A DNA stretch of 64,000 bases from Adiantum capillus-veneris (taxonomy: Eukaryota > Streptophyta > Polypodiopsida > Polypodiales > Pteridaceae): NCBI GenBank assembly GCA_014529385.2, contig CM043958.1, forward strand, positions 145,009,234-145,073,233, read 5' to 3'. This document shows positions 26,070-38,499 of the stretch, piece by piece (position 1 is the stretch's first letter; each line of letters opens with the position of its first letter). Position numbers and translations under genes: made by a program. The notes under the pieces were generated by a model. That model saw only the letters and a list, made by a program, of their open reading frames with translations. It was not told the DNA's origin and made no database searches.

Positions 26070-26874
26070 ATTGGCCTCTTATGTTGACTTGTTGTCTTGA
26101 TACTCTGACTCCTTCTTCTTCTTGGACCAACCATCCTTATTGACGTGGCTCTTCTTACTGCAGTTCCAACATTCAAAAACTGACTTTGTGCATGACTTGC
26201 TCCACCTTGAGCGATCACGACCCTTTTGGTTTTTGAACTTCTCCTTAGGCTTTTCTCTTGTTTCCACTGGCAGTATAGTACTTGATGATTCACATGTGCT
26301 TCTCCTTCACATTTTCTTGCTTAGGAGAATACCCATAACATCATCAAGCTTAAGAGTTTTGTGTTAGAGACAGAGTTACTTACAACCATCACAAGGTTGT
26401 CCCAACTATTCGATAGAGACGATAGTATAAGGAGTTCTTGTACTTTGTCGTCGAAATTGACCTTCACCGATCGAAGTTGATTTATGTTGATGTTAAAGTC
26501 ATTTAGGTGTTCTGCAATTGAACCATTCTCTGCCATCTTTAGATTGAACTAGCGCTTCATGAGAAATACTTTATTGGATGTCGATGGTTTCTCATAGAGG
26601 CCATTAAGTTCAAGTCCTCCACGGTCTTTATCTTTGAAACGTTGAAGGCCACCGTTGACGCCAAACTTAACCAAATTGTTCCTTATGCCTTTTGGTCAAG
26701 GACAATCCATGCTTCATCTATCATTGTTGTGGGCTTCTTTGCAAGACCGTCTAGTGACAAATAAAGGTCCTTCTGATAGATATAGATTTCAATCTGCATC
26801 TTCCAGTGTTGGTAGTTCTTGCCGTTGAACTTCTCGATCTTGAGCTTCCCTTCTTCGTCATTACTCCAACTCAA
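26063..26874 (-). pseudogene. Copia 2 gag
   Basis: It opens with MSWSNDEEGKLKIEKFNGKN and YQHWKMQIE, typical of Copia gag, then a second segment with LRSVKVNFDDKVQELLILSS. The zinc knuckle (CWNCSKKSHVNKD) has lost its last cysteine. At least two frameshifts interrupt the gene. Gag would form the particle that holds the element RNA. Confidence 0.82.
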
Positions 26875-26918
26875 ATCAAGAATCCTTTCCTTGAGATACT
26901 TTAGATATGAGCAAACCT

Positions 26919-26930
26919 TGCTCTGATACT
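26919..26930 (-). other. Primer-binding site of Copia element 2
   Basis: The minus strand reads AGTATCAGAGCAAGG next to the LTR, matching TGGTATCAGAGC apart from its first bases. That site pairs with the 3' end of initiator tRNA-Met to prime reverse transcription. Confidence 0.6.
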
Positions 26931-27009
26931 AGTTAGAAAATATACGTAGCTAAGTAGATATTAGAGTAGTTTACTTAACGGAGAGAGATAATTTTTATAC
27001 ATGAGAGAT

Positions 27010-27057
<48 letters not shown>

Positions 27058-27626
27058 ACATGATATACGTGGTTCACCCAATGTGAGCTACATCCACGAG
27101 AAAGTAGTTACTTAATGGCTTTAGTACTTCAAACAAGAAGTAGGTTACAAAGGGATTATACCCTTAATAGAGCTCCTGCCTTGCTTCACTCTCACTACCT
27201 CATATCAACTTTACAATGCACCACAATGCATTTTGTGTGTAGAAGAGGCCTTCTTTTATAGGCCAAAAGCCGTCCTTGTGTAGACAAGTCCAAGTTGGAC
27301 TCTCCAATGCGTCCAGGTGTGGCTGTTCTTGAGAAGACAAGTCCGCCTTGAATTCGGCCACTGGCCATTGACTTCCGACCATCGGCCATCGGCCATTGAC
27401 AACCGGCCAACTAACGGGCCATTTTTCAACCATTTTTCGGCCACCGTCCCCGGCCATAATATAGTATGGCAAAAAGGAATATTACGATGAGTGACAGTGA
27501 ATTTTTAGTTTTTTGGTGAGTGATTTTTCTTCACGCAAGATTGCTTCTCCTTATAACTAGGGCCTTACAACTGTGCGTTCTTGATACAAAAAATTACAAG
27601 GGTTAAATCAAGCTCCATACTAAATA
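26931..27626 (-). repeat. 5' LTR of Copia element 2
   Basis: About 696 bp, similar to 22259-22948 along its length but with point differences and a GA array at 27011-27057. Both terminal dinucleotides have mutated (AG and TA instead of TG and CA on the plus strand), consistent with age. Confidence 0.82.
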
Positions 27627-27980
27627 CTAACCGCAAGGCATCTTGCTAACAACGAGTAATAAAAAGAGAGCCAATAACCTCAACTTAATTTTCACTAACC
27701 ACGGGATCATCTCATTAACCGCAAGGCATCTTGCTACCCGTAAGGAACAAAAGATATTCTTATTAATTCTTCTCTTTAAATGATTCTTCACTCATGCTCA
27801 ACCAACTCTTAATAACAACAGTAACAAGTTATCAAATCATAATAGTTTATTACGAACAATAATAATTTATCAAAGAGTGACAATTTATCAAACAACTTTT
27901 TCAGTATTTTACAAAAACATATGTTTATTTTTTGTGATACAATCACATGATTTAAGGGAATCCCTATGCTCGGCTTCCCA
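27627..27980. repeat. Short direct repeats around the Copia 2 insertion
   Basis: ACTAACCGCAAGGCATCTTG at the right edge of Copia 2 recurs with small changes near 27715-27735, and a related ACTAACTACGAGGTATCTCG precedes the left LTR at about 22233. The element therefore seems to have landed inside a small repeat cluster. The rest is AT-rich with no gene seen. Confidence 0.55.
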
Positions 27981-27982
27981 GG

Positions 27983-28189
27983 TCAGCATGAATAACAATG
28001 CAAAATTATAAATTTGACGTGTTTGACTACCTTTTGTGTTGGAGGTTTGACGGCTTCAATTTCTTTTGCAATTGATACCTCTGCTTGAGCTACAATTGGA
28101 GTAGTTGATACCCTCCTTTGCACAGGCTTCCTTAGAGGTGGAACAAGAGGAGCATCATTGGAGCTTCGAGTCACTTGCTTCGAGGCCAT
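27983..28189 (-). CDS. Possible first exon of an unknown protein
   Basis: An ORF begins MASKQVTRSSNDAPLVPPLR and continues with alternating basic and proline-rich sequence. A possible GTAGTC donor follows PPTQK near 28033, so later exons may be missing or lie further left beyond recognition. I see no family match. The adjacent CT/GA-rich sequence (28260-28500) could be its leader. Confidence 0.25.
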   Translation of the reverse strand: MASKQVTRSSNDAPLVPPLRKPVQRRVSTTPIVAQAEVSIAKEIEAVKPPTQKVVKHVKFIILHCYSC

Positions 28190-28948
28190 CGTATCAAGAT
28201 AGAGAAGAGGAAAAGCTTCGTCATGAAAGCAGAGTTATGGCTTTCTTGTTTGCCGAGAAGATGGTAAGAGAGAGAGAAAGAGAACTCAACTATCTGAGAG
28301 ACAACATGATGATAGTAGAGATGGATTTGGAGATGGAGATGGCTTGATGGTAAGAACTTGAGGGAGAGAGGTTGAGGGTGAGAAGGTAACTCCGTCAATG
28401 ACAAGGCAAGAGAGCTTCCGCTTCTGAGAACTTGTGTGTGTGTGTGTGTGTGTATGTGTTGGAGGTGAAGGAAGAGGCTTCTTTATATATACTCTCAAGA
28501 GCAAGTGCGAGTGTTAAGAATAGCGAAAAGCAAAGAGATAAGTTTGCGCACATTCGTGGAGTTTTTTTTTTTGTGCACATATCCCGATGTGCGATTTTGA
28601 GACTCTTATTTTAGGAGAAACTTGGCTTCCAATAAAAGAAGCTCTAAAATTGACTTACTTCTTTTGCTTCTCTAAAAATACCCCTTCTTTCCTGAAAATA
28701 CTCCTTCTACTCCTTCCCAAAACATACTCTTCTTTTTTAACAGTCAACTCTTATCTTTAAATATGACTAGTCTTGAGGCTTAAGTTTTCCATATCAATCT
28801 ATTATTTCCAAGTGAATAAGGGCCATTATTAATAGTTTCAGAGTCCGATTTTCCATATGATTGTTCCAATAAAACTCTCTATGACTTAACAAAATGCAAA
28901 CCTTAAACATTTTTGCAAAGTAAATGAAATAGTTTTTATTGAAAAATA

Positions 28949-29445
28949 TTGGGTACATTACACGTGAAGCGGATCCATCATACCTTAAAACCACGCATAA
29001 GGAAAAGTTTGGACTTAAATTTGGTCCTTTTAACGATAGAGAGAGAATACCGCGCAACCGGCTATCGTAACGGTAGCTCGGGTTTTTCTTATTTATATCT
29101 CGATTTTTCCCAAGAACCAATAGATGAAGAGCCTTACATTGATTTAAGAGACATAGAAATATGCAAAGGTCCTGCTAGAGCACATTTTTTTGAGGAGCGT
29201 AGAAGTGTAAGTTGATTTATTTATTTTGGTATAATGAGTGTCAAATCATATTTTTTTATAGTTATTGATGGTAGGGTATTGTTTTGCAGGCTAGAAACCT
29301 AGCTGATTATTTTGATGCTCATGCCGAGGTCTTTAGGATGACAATGGTACAAAATATGATTGATCTTGTGGAAACGTATCTTGAGAAATCCCCCACCCCA
29401 TTTGTTCCACCACAACCAAGGACAAAACCACAACCTCCACTGTAG
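28949..29445 (+). CDS. Unknown two-exon gene fragment
   Basis: Exon 1 (about 28949-29206) contains REYRATGYRNGSSGFSYLYL and DEEPYIDLRDIEICKGPARA, then FFEERRS at a GTAAGTTG donor. Exon 2 opens after TTGTTTTGCAG at 29290 with ARNLADYFDAHAEVFRMTM, in matching phase, and becomes proline-rich (PTPFVPPQPRTKPQPPL) before TAG at 29443-29445. The true start may be upstream. The splice signals and conserved-looking composition suggest a real gene or element gene, but I do not recognise it. Its 3' end is inside the tandem duplication at 29344-29963. Confidence 0.4.
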
Positions 29446-29963
29446 AGGTACAAAGAGGTGCCTCCAATAGCACAACAAGCTTATATAGAAAGCTCTGCTT
29501 ATCTTTTGGACAATCTACCTCTAGCCTTTTTATTATACCCAATTTTACTGACGATGAGGAAACCACTGCACAACCTTCTCCTCAACTCTCAGTCCATCAA
29601 CCAACATCCCGGCCATCTCCTCAACAACACCCAACACCCAACACTCTCAATTGCTCATGGTACAAAATATGATTGATCTTGTGGAAACGTATCTTGAGAA
29701 ATCCCCCACCCCATTTGTTCCACCACAACCAAGGACAAAACCACAACCTCCACTGTAGAGGTACAAAGAGGTGCCTCCAATAGCACAACAAGCTTATATA
29801 GAAAGCTCTGCTTATCTTTTGGACAATCTACCTCTAGCCTTTTTATTATACCCAATTTTACTGACGATGAGGAAACCACTGCACAACCTTCTCCTCAACT
29901 CTCAGTCCATCAACCAACATCCCGGCCATCTCCTCAACAACACCCAACACTCTCAATTGCTCA
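29344..29963. repeat. 313-bp tandem duplication, nearly identical
   Basis: ATGGTACAAAATATGATTGA begins at 29344 and again at 29657. The copies match base for base until a 7-bp difference near the ends (an extra ACCCAAC in copy 1). Such identity indicates a recent event. It duplicates the last exon of the unknown gene and its downstream sequence. Confidence 0.92.
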
Positions 29964-30196
29964 TGGTGCCAAAGCTGCTCCTACACCCACTCGATCACAT
30001 TCTAGTAATGAGAATCAATCCTAAGTCAAATTCCCCCTCCATATTGTAAATGAGAGTTAAAACTCAATGCATTTAATACAATAATATAATGTACATGATC
30101 AAGCCAAATTTAAAGACAGCTTCCTAACAACCACGGCCACAACCATGGCCTCCACAAATTTCGATGTATGTATAATGATTATAGCTTCCTTACAAA

Positions 30197-30800
30197 ATTA
30201 AAGGTTAGAGCATCATGATGCTTTGTGTGAGCTGCCTTCTTGCATTAGGAGTTGCATTGTACCACAAACAATCAATTATCTCTTATCTCTATTCATAGTA
30301 TCTTCTTCTCCTTTCTTTGAGGGACCTATACAATAGGGTTATTGCAACATACAGATTAAACCAAAAATATTGTGACAATTAGAAACAGGGAAGGAAAAAA
30401 CACAACAACAATGTGTACATTTGAAGCATACCACCTTTCGCATGTTGCACTAGAAAAGAAATCTTGGACATAGGTTGAGGTCAACCTCATATCAAGATTA
30501 AAGCTTAGAGCATCATGGTGCATTGCGTGAGCCGACTTCTTGCATTAGGAGTTGCATTGTACCACGAACAATCGATCATCTCTTATCTCTATTCACAATA
30601 TCTTCTTCTCCTTTCTCTAAGTATGCAACAGAGTTGTTCCAGTATATAGATTAAACCAAAATATTGTGACAATGATAAACAAGGAGGAAAAAAAGAGCAA
30701 TAACAATGTGTACATTTGAAGCATACTACCTTTCGCATGTTGCACTAGAAAAGAAATCTTGGAGGTAGGTTGAGGTCAACCTCATTCTCCAAGTCCACAC
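30197..30800. repeat. 300-bp tandem duplication, diverged
   Basis: ATTAAAGGTTAGAGCATCAT near 30198 corresponds to ATTAAAGCTTAGAGCATCAT near 30498. The copies share TTGCATTAGGAGTTGCATTG and CATGTTGCACTAGAAAAGAA with scattered substitutions and small indels, so it is older than the duplication at 29344. Confidence 0.88.
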
Positions 30801-30824
30801 ACACTTGTCATAGTGTGGTATTTC

Positions 30825-31460
30825 TTAAATGCTAAGAATTGTCACCAGGTCAGATCCACACCCCACCTCAAGCATCCACCTCAAAGGATTGTTAATGTTA
30901 TAAAAAAAACTCTGGTCCTCAGCTACCAAATGAACATTTACTAAATGAAACCTTTTGTAATGAAAGAAAGCTATGAAGTTCTGAGAAGCTATCATGCACT
31001 TACACACAATAGACTTTTTATCCACCTTGCAGAAGATGCCATCAAATTCCAGAATCCTGTACGTCCTAATAATCATCTAAAAAATCAAGGCATTTCTTTG
31101 ACTTATAGATAATCATAGTAGCAATCTTCTTGAGCTCTTCATCATGGAAGAAGTCAATAAACACATGCATGAGCATGAAGATGGAGACGCGTACCACATG
31201 ACTTGCAACATTTGTTCTTAAGCACTTCTGCATTTCTTGATGTAGCTTAACTCTGAAATACTCAGAGGTCTCGAAGGTAGGGATTGGCCACTCTAAAATT
31301 TCCTTTGGACAAGTGGGATATACTATAACATGCCAAAGCTAAGTGTAGAATGAGGAGCATTCTAGAAGCGGTCATAGAAGAACACTCCCCTTTCAGTGAG
31401 CGCTAGTGTTGTAGATACTCTCACCCATCAATGCATGAAATGCATCAAAGGTGCTTATTA
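30825..31460 (-). pseudogene. Unrecognised protein-coding relic
   Basis: A minus-strand reading contains EILEWPIPTFETSEYFRVKL, then SIFMLMHVFIDFFHDEELKK and IIYKSKKCLDFLDD, and in the next frame LEFDGIFCKVDKKSIVCKCM, FFHYKRFHLVNVHLVAEDQS and RWMLEVGCGSDLV before a stop at 30825. The composition is protein-like and continuous over about 180 residues apart from a few stops and one frame change. No family is recognised. Confidence 0.35.
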
Positions 31461-31484
31461 TGCATTCCATTGGTTTTCAGTCCT

Positions 31485-31650
31485 TTTTGTCTAAGGGATA
31501 GATATCTACAACAATCGAGTGAATCACACAATACACAACTGGAAAAAAACACTCTTGTGGAGTCTTCTTTGTCTAAGGGATAGATATCTACAATAGTCAA
31601 GTGATCACACAATACACAACTGGAAAAAAAACTCTTGTGGAGTCTATAAA
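31485..31650. repeat. 83-bp tandem duplication
   Basis: TCTAAGGGATAGATATCTAC occurs at about 31489 and 31572, followed in both copies by CACACAATACACAACTGGAA and CTCTTGTGGAGTCT. Confidence 0.85.
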
Positions 31651-31984
31651 CCGCACAATGATCTGTCAGCTGAAAACCTTGTCGGTGTTGCTTGTAGACA
31701 TAGATCAGAGTGCATGTATGCATGCTCAATGAGCACCTCCTTGATTTTTTTTCTCATTTATGATGATTGAAAGTCTTTAACCTTGCTTGTGTATCTATTC
31801 ACAAACTCATTTCATGTGGACTTTCTCTTTCTTGTTTATAGGAAAATGTAATGGTGGTGGAAATCCATCGACCATTATCCAAATCAAAGCTATTAAATAG
31901 TTCCATTGACTTAATAGTTGTGGAAAATCATCGAGGTCTTTTGATCTCCATTAGTTATTCTTCAAAGGGCCTAAAGATGCACAA

Positions 31985-33190
<1,206 letters not shown>

Positions 33191-33199
33191 GCCAAAACA

Positions 33200-34280
33200 A
33201 CAATGAAGTTGTTGTTGCGCTACAATGTGATATGGAGGGATCTTGCCCAACAAAACTACTTAGGCTATGTAGTGGCACAACAAATTTTTTTGTCACGGCA
33301 CAACGTGAAACAAGCTAGGGAGGTCTTGTAGGTACATTTCAATCTCGCATTCTTCCGTGATATTTATTTGTTGTGCTACAACACGATATGGAGGATTCTC
33401 TATCAAGTGCCTATAGTTGTTTCACATTGTGGCATTATATCTACTTTGTCACGCCACAATGCAAGACACTGGAGGAGATCTAGCATGTATACATCCTTCT
33501 CGCGTTGTGGCATGGCATTTGTTTGTCGTGTCACAACATGACATGGAGGGTAGTCTTCCTATGGTCTACAATTGTTTTGCATTGTGGCATGAAAACTACT
33601 TTCTCGCACCACAATGTGAGAGGATGGAGGGGGTCTGCCATGTAAACCTCCTTCTTGCATTGCAGCACGTTGTCGTGCCACAATGCGATTAGGAGGGTGG
33701 TCTTCCTAAGGTTTTGAGTTATTTTTTACGTTAGGGCACGACAACTACTTTGTTGAGTCACAACACGAGAGACTGAAGGGAGTTTAGTAGACATAGTCCT
33801 TCTTGCGTTGTGATGTGACGTTTATTTGCCGTGCCACAATATGATTAAAAGGGTGGTCATCTTAGAGTGTGCAATTGTTTCACATTGTGCCATGAAAACT
33901 ACTTTGTCGCACCACAATGTGAGAGAATGGAGGGGAGCTACGAGGTATACCTCCTTCTCGCATCCGAGCGCGACAAAGTAGTTGTCGCATCACAATGCAA
34001 CATGGAGAAGGATAGTCTTCTTATGGTCTACATGATTTTTTCATTATGGCACAATAACTAATTTGTCAATTCACAGCACAAAACAATGAAGCTATTTTAG
34101 AAGGATTGCATTGTGACGTGATATTTTCTAATTTCCACAATTTGGCATAGAGGATAATCTTCATATTTTCTACAAATGTATTGCATTGTGGTACGAAAAC
34201 CATAATGGCACGGACACAACACAAAATGGAGTGGAATCTCCGTAGTTCTACACTTGTTTCACATTGTGGCGTGACATAAA
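33200..34280. repeat. Satellite of hairpin units, period about 153 bp
   Basis: The phrase CATTGTGGCATGAAAACTAC and variants recur near 33425, 33578, 33731, 33881, 34035 and 34184. Each is followed after about 10 bp by GTCGCACCACAATG-like sequence. TTGTGGC and GCCACAA arms give every unit an imperfect hairpin. Between these lie half-units (TTGTGGCATGGCATTTGTTTG and relatives), so the full repeat is two related halves of about 76 bp. Divergence between units is substantial. Confidence 0.75.
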
Positions 34281-34309
34281 TTAACAATACCTTTTGCATC
34301 ATCATCAAA

Positions 34310-34700
34310 GATTAAGAAAAAGCAACATTAAGTTACAGAGAAAGGAACAAGATGGTATAAATAACGCAAAGATTCAAAGGAAATTCTACAGGGACTTCTC
34401 CATGATGCTTTTAAAACAAGGACAAAAGGTGAATGATACACTAGCTTGTTTCTCCTTTCCTAGTGTTCCCATTCTTTTTTTGTCATTGGTGGTTTCTTAT
34501 CCTCTGTGTTTGCACTATTGGTCTCTGTAGCCTTCGCATTCTAGAATACTTTGATCTCTCTCTTTAGCTCCTTTTGGATTTTTTTGGTCTCAAATAGCAT
34601 TTTCTGAACCTCCCTCAAGTTTGCCATCATCTTCTCAAAAAGTTTTCTTTTTCCTTCTTCTTGTCCACCATTCTTGTCTTATGTGTAGATTTGGGCAGGG
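34310..34700 (-). pseudogene. Coiled-coil coding relic, divergent from Y copy A
   Basis: Minus-strand reading gives KRKLFEKMMANLREVQKMLF and ETKKIQKELKREIKVF followed by a stop and a lysine-rich tail. Heptad-like spacing and charge suggest a coiled coil. It lies about 300 bp upstream of gene Y copy A, on the opposite strand. Its identity is unknown. Confidence 0.3.
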
Positions 34701-34890
34701 CTAGGATTATGCACTCATGGTGCTTTATATGCATGGTGGAGGTCGAGTCATTTATAAGCTACTACTTTGGCTACATAACTCACCCTAGTTGATCATATAG
34801 TATTTTTGAGTTGTGTGCCATGTTTAATACACCAATATTAATGCAATCATTAGGATGGTTGAAACGACATGATGGAATTTAAGAGAGGTC

Positions 34891-34898
34891 TATAAATA
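34891..34898 (+). promoter_or_regulatory. TATA box for gene Y copy A
   Basis: TATAAATA lies 106 bp upstream of the ATG at 34997, a normal spacing for a plant gene with a short leader. Confidence 0.45.
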
Positions 34899-34996
34899 TG
34901 AGATTATTGCTTTACCTCCTCATACTCTCTTATCATAGCCAAAGTCTACCTACTTAGAGCCCTCTTGTTTGTAGGTTTTCTTGACTCCTATCACAG

Positions 34997-36659
34997 ATGG
35001 ACCCCTTCTAGATCGAGATAGAGGAGGGATTGCCTTGTTCTAATGAGGCACCCAAGAACAAGATTTTTCATTTTCTTTACCGATTGGCCTTTGACAGTGC
35101 GAGGAGTATATAAAGCCAAATATTTAACCATGTCTTCTCATTGCAAAAGTGGGTGGCTTTTGCATGACATTTCCTTGCATATTTTCTTCACACCTACTAG
35201 CAACAAATGGTTAGCGCCATGTTTGAGTTCGAAGATTCTCTATATATCCAATCTAAAGGACATTAGTACAGATTGTTCTAGAAAATATATTTTCTATAGG
35301 AGTAGTCTCAAGCTACCAGTGTATTTGCATAGGAATGACATCAAATGCCCTATACATAATCAAAAGTGTCGTGTGGTAGAATACTATGCCGGGTTCATAT
35401 TGTTTTTGAATGTGAATCTCAACAGCCACCAAGATAGAGTGGAGGAGGCATAGAATAGTCAGCCTTAAGTCTTCACAGGTGACAAGTTGGTTTCATCACC
35501 AAGTGGTGTTCTTTACATGTTTCAGAGGGTGTATAGCTTCCAAAGGAAGCTTTCTCAACAAAAGTCCTTCCTATCCTCCCCATTGGTGGTCATCAGTATG
35601 TAATGCGTAATGACATCATGTAATTGTTTGTCTTGAAAGAGTACTATTATCTCGCTATAGTTGCTCAAAATCTACAAGAGTATGATAGTATATCAACCCA
35701 TTTGATTCCAAGTATTCTATCATGGATGCTCATGTAGCAACAAGTGAGTTTTTGAACCAACAGAGGCACTATCAATGGTACACAAGGATGTAAGCACATG
35801 TGTTGCAATGCTCCCAATGGAGGCGGAATCCATGGTGGTGTAGAAACAACTTGGAATCACTAAGTTGGGAATAAGTCCTCCATTAGTTCCATTGGTGGCC
35901 TCCTCATCCTCTGCAAAGGAGATATTTGTTGACCTATATTGGTCGAAGAAGATGAAAATTAGAAGGTATACTTCTACATAGACAATTATTTTCTTTATTG
36001 TTGCTAGTACATATATGAATATAGTCATGTGTATGTACCAACACTTGGTTTTGATTTCTGGGAGCTTGTTGTTTATGATAATAAGTTCATTCCTCATCCT
36101 CGTGGACGAGGCAAGGGAGACGTGGGAAAGAATTCCTCTCTTGTTTTGGACAATACTTGGAAAATTGAGCAATCCAAATTTTCTCTGCTTCCATTCCAAC
36201 TTCTCTAAGGATAGGCTAAATTTTCTCTTTTTGCATTGAGATACTTTTGAGATATCTAGGAGGCTTGGATGTAAAATGGAATGGAGACAAGTTCATGCTA
36301 CTAGAGAAGTAGGCAATGATACCAATGTTTAGTGTTGGCCCTGACATCTATGGCCTCTACACAGTCACTAATTTTTGACACATGTTGTGTATGGTCTAGC
36401 TTGTGGAATCACAGACCCACACGAGTTGTTACTACACTACAAAAAATATGATCTAATCAAACATAAATAGCAAGTCCTACAACTCATAGAAGAGGCCCCG
36501 TAGGCTAAGACATATGAGGAGACTCAAATGTCCAGCCTCAATGTGCTCGCAATAGATGCTGATGATCAGACACATTTAAAGAGACCAAGGCAAAGGTTGA
36601 GGGCCTTTGGGGACAAGGCCAAGAGACCTGAGTACTTTGTAACATTTTCAGATGACTAA
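34997..36659 (+). pseudogene. Unknown element protein Y, copy A
   Basis: Alignment by eye with copy B (62329-63968) shows the same gene: start MDPF then IEIEEG, the motif HRNDIKCPIHNQKCRVVE, GFILFLNVNLNSHQDRVEEA, LTHVVYGLACGITDPHEL, and the C-terminus RPEYFVTFSDD. A C-x2-H-x3-C element (CPIHNQKC) recurs in all Y copies. A basic stretch (KRPRQRLR) near the end could be a nuclear localisation signal. Copy A has a TAG as its fifth codon (35009-35011) where copy B has CAG, and several frameshifts. An intron near 35,96x-36,05x is suggested by comparison with B. No known family is recognised. Confidence 0.6.
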
Positions 36660-36959
36660 AAACTCTCAGAAAATATTTGTTTTATGAATCAAAGTTAGAT
36701 TCATTGTGTTCCAATATCTAGCAAAGCATTTTATTTTGTTGCAAAAATTATTCAAATTATGGAAAGTTGAAATTACATCAAATATTCTCGATAGATCAAG
36801 GTTTTTATTTGGATCTTGCTATAGCTAAGAGCTACAACACAGTTTGCAACGGTGTTGTCCAAACCCTTTCCATGCATTTTTTTAATAGTCTCCAATCCAC
36901 ATGTCGTCTTTCTACCCAAGATAACTCCCATACTAACTTCCTTGTTGTTTAACTAATCT

Positions 36960-38275
36960 CATTGCATGACCAATCTCATTCTCTTTGACTTGTTCCTTTC
37001 AATGTGACCTATGCATAAGTTTACGATACATCCATTGATGTAGCTCCTCTAAGCTATCGGCTTTGTCTACACCATCTCCATGTCGAGTGTGGCTGAAATA
37101 ACGTGTACACTCTTGGTAGTGGATTTTCTTTATGCCTTGTGTAGACCAGATACCAAGAAACTATATTGTCTTGCAAGAGCCAAGGCATGAGACTACATAT
37201 AATGTGTTGCACACAAAGTAAGCACAAACATTACAAGGAAACACATGTGGAATTCAAAAGATTATCATATTATCAAACAACTTACATTACCGATATGTTG
37301 AATTATCCGAGCATTGATGAATGTCTTGTGGAAGGTCTCTATAGACTCTTGGAAATTTGCATAATTGGCAGTGGTCCATGAGTTCAATTCATAAAACTTG
37401 AATATTGCATCCAAGGTTTTTAATACCTTCACCTTGTGAGTCTTGGCTGCACCATTGTCTGCATGATCAACTACAACACTGTGCAAAAATTTCCACCTAT
37501 TGTATCTAAATACTTGTCTTTCTTGTGCACTATGGATTTTACGTTATTTTCCACTCATGGGCTTTAATAGGAAGATTCTGGATTTCACACCACCAATGGA
37601 TAGCTTCTTTGGAATATTACATCCATTCTTAAACCTTGTTTCATCCTTCTCTATCTTAACATGTCCATTGTGCAAACCCATCTCTGATAACATTGTCTCT
37701 AAGGTGAAGATTGCCCTTTGCTTTGCAAGGGCTAGTCAAGTGGTCCATAGGAAACATATGTATAGAAACATTAGTTTTTCAATTACCCTACAAAGTGCAT
37801 GCATTGTGCATATGCGTACCCTGGATATTAGGATATCCAACATGGGTCAAAAGTTGGGGTCATGAAGATGCCTATCCGACACTCTTCTCTAATATGGCTT
37901 GTCTAGGATGTGAACCCCTCCCATGCAATAAAAACAAGGTCTTTTGCAAGGTCTTTAGGTCTCCATCCAGGTTCCAATTAACTGTATAGGAGCCCATTCC
38001 CTCTACATCTAATCTCTTTCCTTTTCTTTGTTGGTTTATCATTTCCAAGATTCTAGTTTGATGAAAAAAACAATTTAATATGTCAAATTTCTTAGTCAAC
38101 ACTTGAAATGATAAACTTAAGTTGTTTGGAGTGCACATTCAACATCATACAACTTTGGTTAAACATAACTCTAGTTTACCTTGAAGGTTGTAAGAAGATA
38201 AATGTTGTGCTCAGATTGCACACTAAACTTTCTAGGGTCATTTCGTCCAATGCTTGGATCCAGGGCTCTGTTTAT
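36960..38275 (-). pseudogene. Unknown element protein X, copy A (interrupted by Copia 3)
   Basis: The minus strand reads NRALDPSIGRNDPRKF from the cut edge at 38275, then an intron-like GTAAAC donor, then TKKFDILN, LDVEGMGSYTVNW and DGDLKTL, matching copy B at 60909-61260. The 3' part matches B near 61936-61975 (VYRKLMHRSH region). The N-terminal half is missing because the Copia 3 LTR starts at 38276. X faces Y copy A convergently with about 300 bp between the gene ends, as in copy B. Confidence 0.55.
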
Positions 38276-38499
38276 TGTTACCATTAATGTGGTGGTGATT
38301 TGTGTGAACTTACTTAGGACCATTCGGGAAATTTTTTCGTCACTAAGAGGGTTTTTACCCCGTGCATTGTATATACTACACATGTATTTTGGTCCTTTTG
38401 TGCAGAATTTTTTGCAGAATAGGTCCATTACAATTCTCTTTGGGTTTGATACACATCACGTGTCAGTCCTTTGTTTTTTCTATTTTGGAGCAGTTTTCA
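38276..38499 (+). repeat. 5' LTR of Copia element 3
   Basis: About 224 bp, alignable with the 227-bp LTR of Copia 1. The right edge is approximate, placed before a degraded primer-binding site (ATATCAGGTGTAG). Confidence 0.65.

Larger units (their letters stand above)
22259..27626 (-). mobile_element. Copia retrotransposon 2, both LTRs present
   Basis: Two similar LTRs (22259-22948 and 26931-27626) flank minus-strand gag, protease, integrase, reverse transcriptase and RNase H in Copia order. The primer-binding site and polypurine tract lie at the expected inner edges. Flanking pentamers CTGAC (22254-22258) and CTAAC (27627-27631) look like a 5-bp target duplication with one change. The coding region has many frameshifts and stops, so the element cannot move by its own proteins. 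Confidence 0.93.

Noticed and set aside
28970-29010. GTTTGGACT(T/C)AAATTTGG shared with 59235-59260 as a possible terminal inverted repeat
   Set aside because: Only about 20 bp match, the copies are in the same orientation, and no partner end was found.
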